A DNA stretch of 64,000 nt. Source: Duncaniella muris (lineage in GTDB: Bacteria > Bacteroidota > Bacteroidia > Bacteroidales > Muribaculaceae). Of this stretch, positions 55,588 through 64,000 are shown in pieces. A program made the translations under genes and the position numbers. How positions within the stretch are numbered: position 1 is the first letter of the stretch; each line of letters opens with the position of its first letter. The stretch covers positions 35,033-99,032 of the forward strand of contig NZ_PUEC01000010.1 of the NCBI RefSeq assembly GCF_003024805.1. The letters are read 5' to 3'. The notes under the pieces were generated by a model that was not told the DNA's origin, ran no database searches, and worked only from the letters and a program-made list of their open reading frames with translations.

Positions 55588-56202
55588 ATGAACAAGTTAG
55601 CAATATCAGCTTCATCGCTGCTTCTAAGTCTCATGGCCCTCAGCACCACTTCCTGCAACGGCACATCATCAACCGAAGCCGCCGCCGATGCCAACACCCC
55701 GACAGCAGCAGCCGATAGCGATAGCTCTCCGAGCATCAACATCCGCTACATCGACTCAGATTCGCTGATGACGCACTACAATCTGGCAAAGGATTTTCAG
55801 GAAGCATCCATGCGTGCCGTCTCTAAAATTGAAGGTGCCCGCCAGTCAAAGACAACTGAAATTCAGAAATTCGCAGCTGCTATCGAGCAGAAGGGCCGCA
55901 GCAACGGCTATCTGACCGAAGCAAGTTACAATGCCGACATGCAGAAACTTCAGAAAATGCAGTCTGACGCAGAAAACTATCTTGCAAATCTCAGTCGCAA
56001 TACCGAAAACGAGCTCGCACAGCAGCAGCTCCAGCTCAACGACTCGATCGAGAACTATATCAAGATCTATAACGCATCTAAAGGCTACGATGCAATCCTC
56101 TTCAAAGCCGCAGGCGTTTACTTCAATCCGGCTCTTGATATCACAAGCGAGATTATCGAAGGCCTCAACGCCCGCTACAATAAAGTAGGCGACGCAAAAT
56201 AA
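55588..56202 (+). CDS. OmpH/Skp family lipoprotein
   Basis: A 204-residue lipoprotein (Cys23 in STTSC) with a low-complexity Ala/Asp linker, then an OmpH-like coiled-coil (about 65-165): IRYIDSDSLMTHYNLAKDFQEAS and heptads QKLQKMQSDAENYLANLSRNTENELAQQQLQL, ending in a small beta segment (AAGVYFNPALDITSEIIEGLNARY). Skp-type proteins hold outer-membrane proteins in the periplasm; here the lipid anchor may hold it at a membrane. A terminator follows. Confidence 0.85.
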   Translation: MNKLAISASSLLLSLMALSTTSCNGTSSTEAAADANTPTAAADSDSSPSINIRYIDSDSLMTHYNLAKDFQEASMRAVSKIEGARQSKTTEIQKFAAAIEQKGRSNGYLTEASYNADMQKLQKMQSDAENYLANLSRNTENELAQQQLQLNDSIENYIKIYNASKGYDAILFKAAGVYFNPALDITSEIIEGLNARYNKVGDAK

Positions 56203-56233
56203 GACATCTGTAAGCCAAATCAAACAATACAGA

Positions 56234-56280
56234 GAAAGGGCTGTTTCCCCATGAAATATAATCGGGAAGCAGCCCTTTCT
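56234..56280 (+). terminator. Terminator after the OmpH-like gene
   Basis: A 16-bp stem with one wobble pair (56234-56249 with 56264-56279), lying between converging genes and usable from both sides. Confidence 0.82.
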
Positions 56281-56312
56281 TACAGCATAAGGTTTCTGAC
56301 CTTGATTTCTCA

Positions 56313-57260
56313 TCATAGTGGATACTCGTCAAACGCATAGAGGACTGTTGACAGATAGCGTTCGCCGGTATCCGGAAGTATCGCCACTATGGTCTTGCCT
56401 TCGTTTTCTTTCTTACGGGCCTCACGTATAGCACCCGCAAGTGCGGCTCCTGATGAAATGCCAACCAGCAGACCTTCTTTCTCAGCAAGCAGTCTGGATG
56501 CTTTTATGGCTTCATTGTCAGGGATGGCAATGACTTCATCAACAACCGATTCATTGTAGTTTCCGGGGACAAACCCCGCTCCTATGCCCTGGATTTTGTG
56601 CGCACCGGCCTTACCGCCTGAGAGCACCGGAGAGCTTGCCGGTTCCACGGCCACGGTTTTTATAGCCGGATTATGTTCTTTCAGCACTTCAGAAGTGCCG
56701 CTGAGTGTGCCTCCGGTACCCACTCCTGCCACAAATATATCCACCTCACCATCTGTGTCACTCAGTATTTCCAAGGCTGTGCTATGCCGGTGAGCCTCCG
56801 GATTGGCAGGATTTTCAAACTGCTGGAGTATGATCGCCCCCGGATTCAGTTCCTTCAGTTCACCGGCTTTTCTTATAGCCCCCTTCATGCCCTCGCCCCC
56901 AGGAGTAAGCACGATTTCGGCACCAAGCGCCTTGAGTAGATTCCGGCGCTCTACACTCATGGTTTCAGGCATTGTCAGTATCAGTTTATAGCCTTTCACC
57001 GATGCTACCCAGGCAAGGCCGATACCGGTATTGCCGCTTGTCGGTTCTATGATCAATGTCTCCGGTGTCAGAATCCCCTTGCGTTCGGCATCTTCAATCA
57101 TAGCCAGCGCGATGCGGTCTTTGACACTGCCGCCCGGATTGAACGACTCGATCTTCACAAGGATACGCGCTTTCAGATTTTCAGAAGCAATAACATTGTT
57201 CACTTCCAGAAGCGGAGTCGAGCCGATAAGCTCTGTGAGGTTTTTATAAATCTTTGACAT
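56313..57260 (-). CDS. cysK: Cysteine synthase A (O-acetylserine sulfhydrylase)
   Basis: A 315-residue PLP enzyme that makes cysteine from O-acetylserine and sulfide. The PLP lysine is in NPGGSVKDRIA (about 38-48), the substrate loop is PTSGNTGIGLAW, the phosphate-binding loop GVGTGGTLSGTSEVL, and the C-terminal SSGAALAGA holds the pyridine-contacting Ser. The ATG at 57260 is chosen over an upstream in-frame start at 57347 because a TAATTTTG promoter at 57318-57311 lies between them. A single-gene unit. Confidence 0.96.
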   Translation of the reverse strand: MSKIYKNLTELIGSTPLLEVNNVIASENLKARILVKIESFNPGGSVKDRIALAMIEDAERKGILTPETLIIEPTSGNTGIGLAWVASVKGYKLILTMPETMSVERRNLLKALGAEIVLTPGGEGMKGAIRKAGELKELNPGAIILQQFENPANPEAHRHSTALEILSDTDGEVDIFVAGVGTGGTLSGTSEVLKEHNPAIKTVAVEPASSPVLSGGKAGAHKIQGIGAGFVPGNYNESVVDEVIAIPDNEAIKASRLLAEKEGLLVGISSGAALAGAIREARKKENEGKTIVAILPDTGERYLSTVLYAFDEYPL

Positions 57261-57310
57261 ACTATATGAATTTTGTTGGAAATTTGGAGGGTGTTTCCTG
57301 TCTGATAATG

Positions 57311-57318
57311 CAAAATTA
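57311..57318 (-). promoter_or_regulatory. -7 element for cysK
   Basis: TAATTTTG on the minus strand, about 50 bases before the start codon. Confidence 0.6.
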
Positions 57319-57370
57319 CAATCAGACTTATTTCCTATCAATACCATATTTATGGTAATTGTTCACAGAC

Positions 57371-58852
57371 TCACTTCTTCCAGAAGGTAGGTGTAAACAG
57401 AATCAGTACCGTGAACAGTTCCAGACGGCCTATCATCATGATCAGTGCCAGCAACCATTTGCCAAGATCAGGCACAACGGAATACGATCCGCCATATCCG
57501 GTGACACCGGCACCGAGTCCGGTATTGCTTATGCAGGAGAAGGCTGAGAAAAATGAATCGACAAGCGGCAGCCCCATTGCTGTCAGCAGTATGCCGCCTA
57601 CCATTATTATCATTACATAAAGACAAAGGAATGCGATTACTTTTGACACTGTTTCGTGAGGGATCACACGGTCATTGACTCTTACGGTGAGAATATTGTT
57701 GGGGTGGATAGAGCGCACAATCTCGTTGCGGCAGTTTTTGAGCAGATAGATCAGACGGTCAATCTTGGCGCCGCCGCTGGTCGAGCCCGCACATGATCCG
57801 AAAAACATCAGGGCGAAGGCAAGCGAAAGCACAAAGGTGCCCCATGACGAGAATGCCGATATCTCATAGCCGGTAGAGGTTATGGTCGAGATTATCTGGA
57901 AAAGCGGATCGAGTGTCACCGACTTGACTGAATGTACCTGACCGTTTTTGATTATCGCGATTACAAAAAGCAGATAGCAGCCTATGATTATGCCCACGTA
58001 AGTCCTGAAAACATCGTTGCGCCAGATCGGTTTGAATTCGCCGTGAGCCGCTCGGTAGAGCAACACAAAACTCGTACCGCCAAGAAACATAAAGATTGTC
58101 ATCACGATCTGTATATATACCGAATCCCATGCTTCGATGCTGTCATCAGCTGTAGAAAATCCTCCGGTCGACATGGTGCTGAACGAATGACACAGCGCTT
58201 CGAATACATTCATCGGCCCTATGATGAGCAGGACAAACAGCACTGCTGTAAGTACTATATAGATAAGCCACAGACCTTTGGCTGTCTGCGATATACGCGG
58301 ACGCAGTTTGTCATGTGTGATCCCTGTCACCTCTGCGTTGAACATCTGCATTCCGCCTGAGTGATTCAGCATCGGGACCACGGCAAGGGTGAAAAGTATG
58401 ATACCCATGCCTCCGATCCACTGCATCAGACTACGCCAGATTACAACCCCGTGGCTCAGATGGCTGATCGAGCTTATGACAGTGGCTCCGGTGGTGGTGA
58501 ATCCCGACATTGCCTCAAAAAAAGCATCTGAAACAGAAAGAGGGTCTTTTTCCATAAGCATGAAAGGAATCATGCCGAAAATCGAGAAGAAGACCCACAC
58601 AAGGGCTGTAAGCAGAAAGCCCTCGCGTTTTGCCATGCGCTGACTCCGCGGACGGATGCAAAATGTCATCAGAGAGCCTGCTGTCAGCGTAAGCCCCATA
58701 GTAAAAAGGAAATTTATCCAGTCTCTTTCCTGATATATCAGAGAAGTAACCAGGGGAACTGACAAAAATGCTCCTTCTATGATCAGAAGCAGTCCGATGA
58801 TACGGAGAAGCACCCTGAAATTGATCGTCGATGCAGAGTCTTTGAATCTCAT
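57371..58852 (-). CDS. trkH: Trk potassium uptake membrane subunit TrkH
   Basis: A 493-residue K+ channel-like subunit with four M1-P-M2 repeats. The four selectivity-loop segments are visible: SGFTTTGATVISS, STGGFSTADDS, TSTGYEISAFSSW and SNTGLGAGVTGYGG. It pairs with TrkA, which is encoded just upstream with a 7-base gap. Last gene of the dxs-trkA-trkH cluster. Located in the inner membrane. Confidence 0.95.
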   Translation of the reverse strand: MRFKDSASTINFRVLLRIIGLLLIIEGAFLSVPLVTSLIYQERDWINFLFTMGLTLTAGSLMTFCIRPRSQRMAKREGFLLTALVWVFFSIFGMIPFMLMEKDPLSVSDAFFEAMSGFTTTGATVISSISHLSHGVVIWRSLMQWIGGMGIILFTLAVVPMLNHSGGMQMFNAEVTGITHDKLRPRISQTAKGLWLIYIVLTAVLFVLLIIGPMNVFEALCHSFSTMSTGGFSTADDSIEAWDSVYIQIVMTIFMFLGGTSFVLLYRAAHGEFKPIWRNDVFRTYVGIIIGCYLLFVIAIIKNGQVHSVKSVTLDPLFQIISTITSTGYEISAFSSWGTFVLSLAFALMFFGSCAGSTSGGAKIDRLIYLLKNCRNEIVRSIHPNNILTVRVNDRVIPHETVSKVIAFLCLYVMIIMVGGILLTAMGLPLVDSFFSAFSCISNTGLGAGVTGYGGSYSVVPDLGKWLLALIMMIGRLELFTVLILFTPTFWKK

Positions 58853-58859
58853 TTACGAC

Positions 58860-60194
58860 TTACTTAAATAATTTTTCAACTTTATGCAGCAGACCGTTTA
58901 GAGTGAACACGACCACTCTGTCGCCGGGAGCTATGACAGTATTACCGGACACAAGCTGTCCTTTACCGTCTCGGATAAGACCGGCTATGGTCATGTCGCG
59001 CGACAGGCGGAGGTCCTTCACCTGGCCGCGGGTTATTTTCGAGCCTTCGCGGGCCACGATTTCCGCGACTTCCGCATCAGCGAGTGCCAGACATTTTGAG
59101 GTCGAAGTGTCGCGGTCGAGAAGCATCTGGAAAATTCTCGACGATGCCAGCAGTTTCTTATTTATTATGGTTCCGATATTGAGTCCCTCGGCTTCAGAGA
59201 TGAACTGCAGGTTCTCAACTTCGGCTATGGTCTTCACCACACCCAACTCTTTTGCCGAAAGACATGTGAGAATATTGGTCTCGCTGCTGTCAGCCAAAGC
59301 AATGAAGGCATCCATGTCAGAGATTCCGGCTTCAAGCAGAGCATCGGTATCACGGGCGTCGGCATTGATGATATGCGCGTCAGGACAACGTTCCGACAGT
59401 CTGAGACATCGGTCTCGGTCTATGTCCATGATCTTGAAGTTGAATTCATCGCCGGCCATCGCACACAGGCGTATGGCAATGCGGCTGCCTCCCATTATGA
59501 GCACATCGCGTATCTTGCGCTGCTTTTTGCCGCAGAGGTCCACAAGCGAGTCAACATGATCACGACGGGTCATGAAATATACAATGTCATTGCACTGCAA
59601 CTTGTCAAAACCACCCGGAATAATAGTCTCATGATCTCGCTTTATGGCAGCCACATGGAAATTATGGTCCATCACACCGAGATCCTTAAGCTGCATTCCT
59701 ACCAACGGCGCATTGTCACGCAGTTTCACCCCAACGAGAATCAACTCGCCGTTATGAAGCTCAAACCAATGACGCACCCAATTGTGGCGCAATGCCTGAA
59801 TGGTTTCCATCGCTGCGAGATATTCAGGATAGATCATGTCATCAGCACCGATATGACTGAAGAATTCCCGGTTGACCGGATCTTTGAATTCGTAGTTGTC
59901 GATTCGGGCCACTGTCTTTTCGGCACCAAGGCTCTTGGCTATGGCACAGGCCACGATGTTGCGGGTCTCGAAAGGAGTCACTGCGATAAACAGATCGCAA
60001 CCCTCTACCCCGGCCTGTTTCAGTGTTGTGAATGATGTGGGCGATCCTCTGAAAGTCAGAAGATTGTAATTGGCATCGAGCATTGCGAGTTTTTCACCGT
60101 CGCTGTCAACCACAGTTATATCCTGCTCCTCGTTCGAAAGAAGTTTGGCCAGATGAGTACCAACCTCTCCGGAGCCTGCTATCACTATTTTCAT
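58860..60194 (-). CDS. trkA: Trk potassium uptake regulatory subunit TrkA
   Basis: A 444-residue cytoplasmic ring-forming protein that gates TrkH. Two RCK-N Rossmann domains ([13 protein letters not shown], residues 7-19, and [12 protein letters not shown], about 234-245), each followed by an RCK-C domain ([17 protein letters not shown] and [12 protein letters not shown]). The start codon overlaps the dxs stop (ATGA), so translation is coupled to dxs. Confidence 0.95.
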   Translation of the reverse strand: MKIVIAGSGEVGTHLAKLLSNEEQDITVVDSDGEKLAMLDANYNLLTFRGSPTSFTTLKQAGVEGCDLFIAVTPFETRNIVACAIAKSLGAEKTVARIDNYEFKDPVNREFFSHIGADDMIYPEYLAAMETIQALRHNWVRHWFELHNGELILVGVKLRDNAPLVGMQLKDLGVMDHNFHVAAIKRDHETIIPGGFDKLQCNDIVYFMTRRDHVDSLVDLCGKKQRKIRDVLIMGGSRIAIRLCAMAGDEFNFKIMDIDRDRCLRLSERCPDAHIINADARDTDALLEAGISDMDAFIALADSSETNILTCLSAKELGVVKTIAEVENLQFISEAEGLNIGTIINKKLLASSRIFQMLLDRDTSTSKCLALADAEVAEIVAREGSKITRGQVKDLRLSRDMTIAGLIRDGKGQLVSGNTVIAPGDRVVVFTLNGLLHKVEKLFK

Positions 60195-62137
60195 TCAGTA
60201 GGAGTGCTGTCGGTTTGAGTTTTGATATACGATTCCTTTATCGCCTGGAAGATCCCGTCTGCGTCAAAGCCACACAAATGGTGAAGCTGAGCCGGTGTGC
60301 CCTGTGATATGAATCTGTCAGGGACGCCGAGACGTCTGATATGCTGGGCCGAACCAAGATCTGACAGCATCTCTGTCACTGCACTGCCCAGACCGCCTTC
60401 TGAAATGCCGTCTTCAACTGTGATCACCGGACACCCCTTTTCTGCGATTTCACTTACAATTTCGGCATCAAGTGGTTTCACGAAAATCATATCATAGTGA
60501 GCCACTCTGATATCCAGTTCCTTCTCGGCTCTCTTGATCGCTTCAGTGACTTCAGATGTTATAGGGCCGGTGCTGAGAACCGCAATGTCATTTCCGTCCC
60601 GCAGTTTCTCTCCTTTACCGATCGGCAAAGTCCGCATAGGCTCTTTGACTGACTCTTCAGCCCTTCCGCGCGGATAGCGGATTGCAATCGGCCCGTCAAA
60701 ATCCTGAGCGGTAAGCATCAGGTGGCGCAGATAGTCAAGATTGCGCGGCGAAGCTATGGTCATGCCGGGGATAGCCCGCAGGTAACTAAGGTCAAAAACT
60801 CCGTGATGCGTGGCACCGTCCTCTCCGACCAGACCTGCCCGGTCAAGACAGAAGACCACAGGGAGTCCCTCTATCGCCACGTCATGTATGATGTGGTCAA
60901 AGGCTCTCTGCATGAAAGAGGAATAGATAGCCACATAGGGCTTCATACCCTCCTTGGCAAGACCTCCGGCAAATGTCACGGCATGACCTTCGGAAATGCC
61001 TACATCAAAGGTTCTTTCCGGAAAAACCTGCTGAAGCCTGTTCATAGAAGTTCCTGACAGCATTGCCGCGGTCACGCCTACAATCCTGTCATTGAACCGG
61101 GCCAGCTCCACAAGCGTGTCGCCGAACACCTGCTGATATTTCGGCGGACGCCCTGCTCCGTCTTTCAGTATCTCTCCGGTTCCGACGTCAAAACGCCCCG
61201 GCGCATGCCATGTCGACGGATCTTTTTCTGCCGGTTCATAGCCTTTGCCCTTTATTGTACGGAGATGAAGTATGCGCGGACCCGGAAGATCTTTTATATC
61301 TTCAAGCACACTGACCACCGTCTGGAGATCATGACCGTCAAACGGTCCGAAATACCTTATGTTCAGGCCCTCGAAAATATTCTGCTGCTTTGTCAGGAGT
61401 GACTTCAGACTATTGTTGAAACGCATGATCATTCCTTTGCCTGAGTCAGTCACAAGCTTATGACGACGCAGGAAACGCGAAAAGCGGTAACGCAGATTGT
61501 TATATGCCTTCGAAGCTGTCAGATGAGCCAGATAGGTGTTGAGCGAACCGACAGGTCTGTCAATCGACATGTCGTTGTCATTAAGAATGATCAGCAGATT
61601 CGAATTCGAATTAGCTGCATTGTTAAGCCCTTCGAATGCAAGCCCTCCGCTGATCGAGGCATCGCCGATGACGGCCACCACATGGCGCGGAGGCACATCT
61701 TTCCGGAGCGAACTGGCCACAGCCATACCCAATGCAGCTGAAATAGAGTTGGAGGCATGGCCGGCCGTGAAGGTGTCATATTCGCTTTCTTTCGGATTAG
61801 GGAAACCGCTCAGGCCGCCAAGAGTTCGGTTTGTCTCAAAGCGGTCACGACGTCCGGTCAGCAGTTTATGGCCGTAAGCCTGGTGCCCGACATCCCACAC
61901 AATCCTGTCATAAGGAGTGTTGAACACATAATGCAAGGCTACGGTCAACTCTACCGCTCCCATGCTCGATGCGAAATGTCCGGGATGAGACGCAAGCGAG
62001 TTGATCAGAAACGAACGCAGCTCGGCACAGACTTTCGGCAGCTCGTCAACGGGCAACCTGCGCAAGTCGGCCGGCGAATCTATGCCTGACAACAGCGGAT
62101 AGTCAGCCTTTACTGTTTCGTTTTCCATTCTTGACAT
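60191..62137 (-). CDS. dxs: 1-deoxy-D-xylulose-5-phosphate synthase
   Basis: A 648-residue thiamine-diphosphate enzyme that opens the MEP isoprenoid pathway. Motifs: [18 protein letters not shown], the ThDP motif [17 protein letters not shown] (about 150-166), the pyrimidine-binding [16 protein letters not shown] and the C-terminal [14 protein letters not shown]. The gene starts inside the end of a tiny membrane-protein gene (35-base overlap) and its stop overlaps trkA. A later in-frame ATG (62128) is another possible start. Confidence 0.96.
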   Translation of the reverse strand: MSRMENETVKADYPLLSGIDSPADLRRLPVDELPKVCAELRSFLINSLASHPGHFASSMGAVELTVALHYVFNTPYDRIVWDVGHQAYGHKLLTGRRDRFETNRTLGGLSGFPNPKESEYDTFTAGHASNSISAALGMAVASSLRKDVPPRHVVAVIGDASISGGLAFEGLNNAANSNSNLLIILNDNDMSIDRPVGSLNTYLAHLTASKAYNNLRYRFSRFLRRHKLVTDSGKGMIMRFNNSLKSLLTKQQNIFEGLNIRYFGPFDGHDLQTVVSVLEDIKDLPGPRILHLRTIKGKGYEPAEKDPSTWHAPGRFDVGTGEILKDGAGRPPKYQQVFGDTLVELARFNDRIVGVTAAMLSGTSMNRLQQVFPERTFDVGISEGHAVTFAGGLAKEGMKPYVAIYSSFMQRAFDHIIHDVAIEGLPVVFCLDRAGLVGEDGATHHGVFDLSYLRAIPGMTIASPRNLDYLRHLMLTAQDFDGPIAIRYPRGRAEESVKEPMRTLPIGKGEKLRDGNDIAVLSTGPITSEVTEAIKRAEKELDIRVAHYDMIFVKPLDAEIVSEIAEKGCPVITVEDGISEGGLGSAVTEMLSDLGSAQHIRRLGVPDRFISQGTPAQLHHLCGFDADGIFQAIKESYIKTQTDSTPTE

Positions 62138-62291
62138 ATTTTTTATAAAGAGGAACCCAGACCACTATGCCTGAACAGATGACTATAAACGCCACCCAGA
62201 GAGTGAACGGCTGTGAAGCTATCACCAGATAACACAGAGCCAGCCACAGAACGGCAATAAAGCCAAAGCGTATTTTAGTCGAGGTATCCAT
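62103..62291 (-). CDS. Tiny two-helix membrane protein upstream of dxs
   Basis: A 62-residue protein with two predicted transmembrane helices (about 8-24 and 30-47) and a basic tail ([16 protein letters not shown]). It overlaps the dxs start by 35 bases in a different frame, suggesting coupled translation. I recall similar short proteins before dxs in other Bacteroidales, so it is probably real. Function unknown. Confidence 0.6.
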   Translation of the reverse strand: MDTSTKIRFGFIAVLWLALCYLVIASQPFTLWVAFIVICSGIVVWVPLYKKYVKNGKRNSKG

Positions 62292-62333
62292 TATAAATTC
62301 TTTTTTTTACCACACTGTGCTTGTCGGGGGAAA

Positions 62334-63677
62334 TCAATACCCTGTGTAGCTGTGCGGCGAGAGTTTCTTAAGCTCGTCCTTCACTTCAGGCGAAACCTCA
62401 AGAGTGTCGATAAACGCGGCAATGCTTTCGGCTGTCACAGCGCTGTTGGTACGGGTTAGCGCCTTCAGTGTTTCATAAGGCTTCGGATAGCCTTCACGGC
62501 GGAGCACAGTCTGGATGGCTTCGGCCACAACGCTCCAGGTATTGTCAAGGTCGGCGTCAATGGCTGCCCGGTTAAGGAGCAGTTTGCCGAGACCTTTCAT
62601 TGTTGACGCTACTGCAATCAGAGTATGGGCCAGAGGCACACCGATGTTGCGCAGTACAGTCGAGTCGGTAAGATCACGTTGCAGACGTGAAACCGGAAGT
62701 TTGGTTGCAAGATGGCCGAATACGGCATTCGCAATGCCGATATTGCCTTCTGAGTTTTCAAAGTCGATCGGATTTACTTTGTGAGGCATGGCCGAAGAGC
62801 CTACTTCTCCTTCCTTGATCTTCTGCTTGAAGTATTCCATTGAAATGTACATCCACATGTCACGGTCGAGATCAAGGATTATATTGTTGATGCGGGCCAG
62901 AGCATCGAACACAGCCGCAAGATTGTCATAATTGGAAATCTGCGTGGTATATTCCTCACGTTCGATACCAAGTTTTTCGCTCAGGAATTTAGCGCCGAAA
63001 GCCCTCCAGTCAATCTCAGGGAAGGCACAAAGATGCGCGTTGAAGTTGCCTGTAGCTCCACCGAATTTCCCGGAGATAGCCACCGAATCGAGCGCTTCAA
63101 GCTGACGGCGCAGACGATAGCTGAACACTTTGATTTCCTTGCCCAGGCGTGTAGGCGATGCCGGCTGTCCGTGAGTCTTGGCAAGCATGGGTATTTCATA
63201 CCACTCATCGGCTCTTTCTTCAAGATGCTCGATAAGTTCTACGATGCGCGGGCGATATACTTCTTTGAGCGCATCAGCGATTGACATGGGCACCGAAGTA
63301 TTGTTGATGTCCTGCGAGGTGAGGCCAAAATGTATATACTCCTTGGTCTTTTCAAGTCCGAGCACATCAAATTTTTCTTTGAGGAAATATTCAACCGCCT
63401 TCACATCATGGTTTGTAACACTTTCGATCTCCTTGATGCGAAGAGCGTCTTCAACCGAAAACTGTTCATAGATGGCACGTAACTTACCGAAGACATCAGC
63501 GGGCACTGAAGCCAGCGCAGGCAACGGCAGTTCACACAGAGCTATGAAATACTCGATTTCTACTTTAACCCTATAGCGGATAAGCGCATATTCAGAAAAA
63601 TATTCGTCCAGGCGCTCACATTTTCCGCGATAGCGACCGTCAACCGGCGAAATAGCTGTCAGTTCAGTAAGTTTCAT
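62334..63677 (-). CDS. purB: Adenylosuccinate lyase
   Basis: A 447-residue enzyme of the fumarase/aspartase superfamily acting twice in purine synthesis. The signature GSSAMPHKVNPIDFENSEGN (about 289-308) carries the catalytic loop, with THGQPASPTRLGKE (catalytic His) and TSQDINNTS earlier. The N-terminal LTAISPVDGRYRGKCERLDEYFSEYALIRYRVKVEIEYF is typical of the longer E. coli-type PurB. A TAATTTTG promoter lies at 63727-63720 on the minus strand. Confidence 0.97.
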   Translation of the reverse strand: MKLTELTAISPVDGRYRGKCERLDEYFSEYALIRYRVKVEIEYFIALCELPLPALASVPADVFGKLRAIYEQFSVEDALRIKEIESVTNHDVKAVEYFLKEKFDVLGLEKTKEYIHFGLTSQDINNTSVPMSIADALKEVYRPRIVELIEHLEERADEWYEIPMLAKTHGQPASPTRLGKEIKVFSYRLRRQLEALDSVAISGKFGGATGNFNAHLCAFPEIDWRAFGAKFLSEKLGIEREEYTTQISNYDNLAAVFDALARINNIILDLDRDMWMYISMEYFKQKIKEGEVGSSAMPHKVNPIDFENSEGNIGIANAVFGHLATKLPVSRLQRDLTDSTVLRNIGVPLAHTLIAVASTMKGLGKLLLNRAAIDADLDNTWSVVAEAIQTVLRREGYPKPYETLKALTRTNSAVTAESIAAFIDTLEVSPEVKDELKKLSPHSYTGY

Positions 63678-63719
63678 GATTTTTAATAACTATGATTGTC
63701 AGTTAAAACGTATTTGCTG

Positions 63720-63727
63720 CAAAATTA
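63720..63727 (-). promoter_or_regulatory. -7 element for purB
   Basis: TAATTTTG on the minus strand, about 42 bases before the start codon. Confidence 0.6.
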
Positions 63728-63847
63728 CAAAAAAAGCGACATATAACCGAGATTCAGCCCCTACAAAATCATCAGGCCCGACAAATGCCGGAGCCTTGGA
63801 GCAGATAAGAGTCTTTCCGAAGCAGAGTAATTGCAGAAGAATGGATA

Positions 63848-63894
63848 TAAAAAAAGCGGGCCGGAAGCTGTTTCTGTGACAGGATCCGGTCCGC
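63848..63894 (-). terminator. rRNA operon terminator
   Basis: On the minus strand a GC-rich stem (63856-63865 paired with 63885-63894, one G-U pair, plus an inner CTGT/ACAG helix) is followed by seven T. It lies just downstream of the 5S rRNA. Confidence 0.88.
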
Positions 63895-63903
63895 GGTTTA
63901 GAG

Positions 63904-64000
<97 letters not shown>

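Overview
The window looks like chromosomal DNA of a Bacteroidales bacterium, most likely family Muribaculaceae (the family is an inference from gene content and moderately high GC). Supporting signs: promoters of the Bacteroidetes type (TAnnTTTG at -7, often with TTTG 19-20 bases upstream), no clear Shine-Dalgarno sites, a B12 locus with btuG and btuB, DUF4230, DUF4465 and TIGR02757 proteins, a B-type fumarate reductase (frdCAB), and a dxs-trkA-trkH cluster. The window opens in the 3' end of alaS and closes in a 5S rRNA gene on the minus strand, whose operon terminator is visible. No prophage, IS element, CRISPR array or tRNA was found.

Layout. 1-5.1 kb: alaS end, a YbiT-like ABC-F ATPase, then two PLP enzymes of sulfur amino acid metabolism. 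5.3-8.5 kb: galactose operon with galM, a nucleotidyltransferase and galK. 8.5-10.3 kb: two DUF4230 proteins and an orphan XRE regulator. 10.6-13.1 kb: class A penicillin-binding protein. 13.2-20.0 kb: vitamin B12 acquisition locus under a cobalamin riboswitch: DUF4465 lipoprotein, PKD-like surface lipoprotein, then btuG and btuB, which seem to have an extra promoter of their own behind a long hairpin. 20-31.8 kb: envelope and housekeeping genes (outer-membrane barrel, C1 peptidase, DMT transporter, an ATP-grasp-like protein, maf, a YczE-like membrane protein, TraB/GumN protein, an ABC/GntR operon, an LRR protein, dnaB). 32-39.5 kb: ispE, grpE-dnaJ, mazG with an overlapping PD-(D/E)XK protein, and an M16 protease.

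39.7-49 kb: 4-alpha-glucanotransferase, an AT-rich acyltransferase that may be acquired, a TIGR02757 protein, a TlpA-like thioredoxin protein, groES-groEL and plsC. 49-52.5 kb: frdC-frdA-frdB. 52.7-64 kb: N-acetylmuramidase, pepD, a small membrane protein with an OmpH-like lipoprotein, cysK, the dxs-trkA-trkH cluster headed by a tiny membrane protein, purB and 5S rRNA.

Most of the window is ordinary core genome. The most interesting parts are the B12 locus with its layered regulation (riboswitch, attenuator, 120-base hairpin, internal promoter), a possible GalT-independent galactose pathway, degenerate active sites in the ABC-F and DnaJ proteins, terminators whose 3' flank supplies the next promoter's -33 box, and several unnamed conserved proteins.
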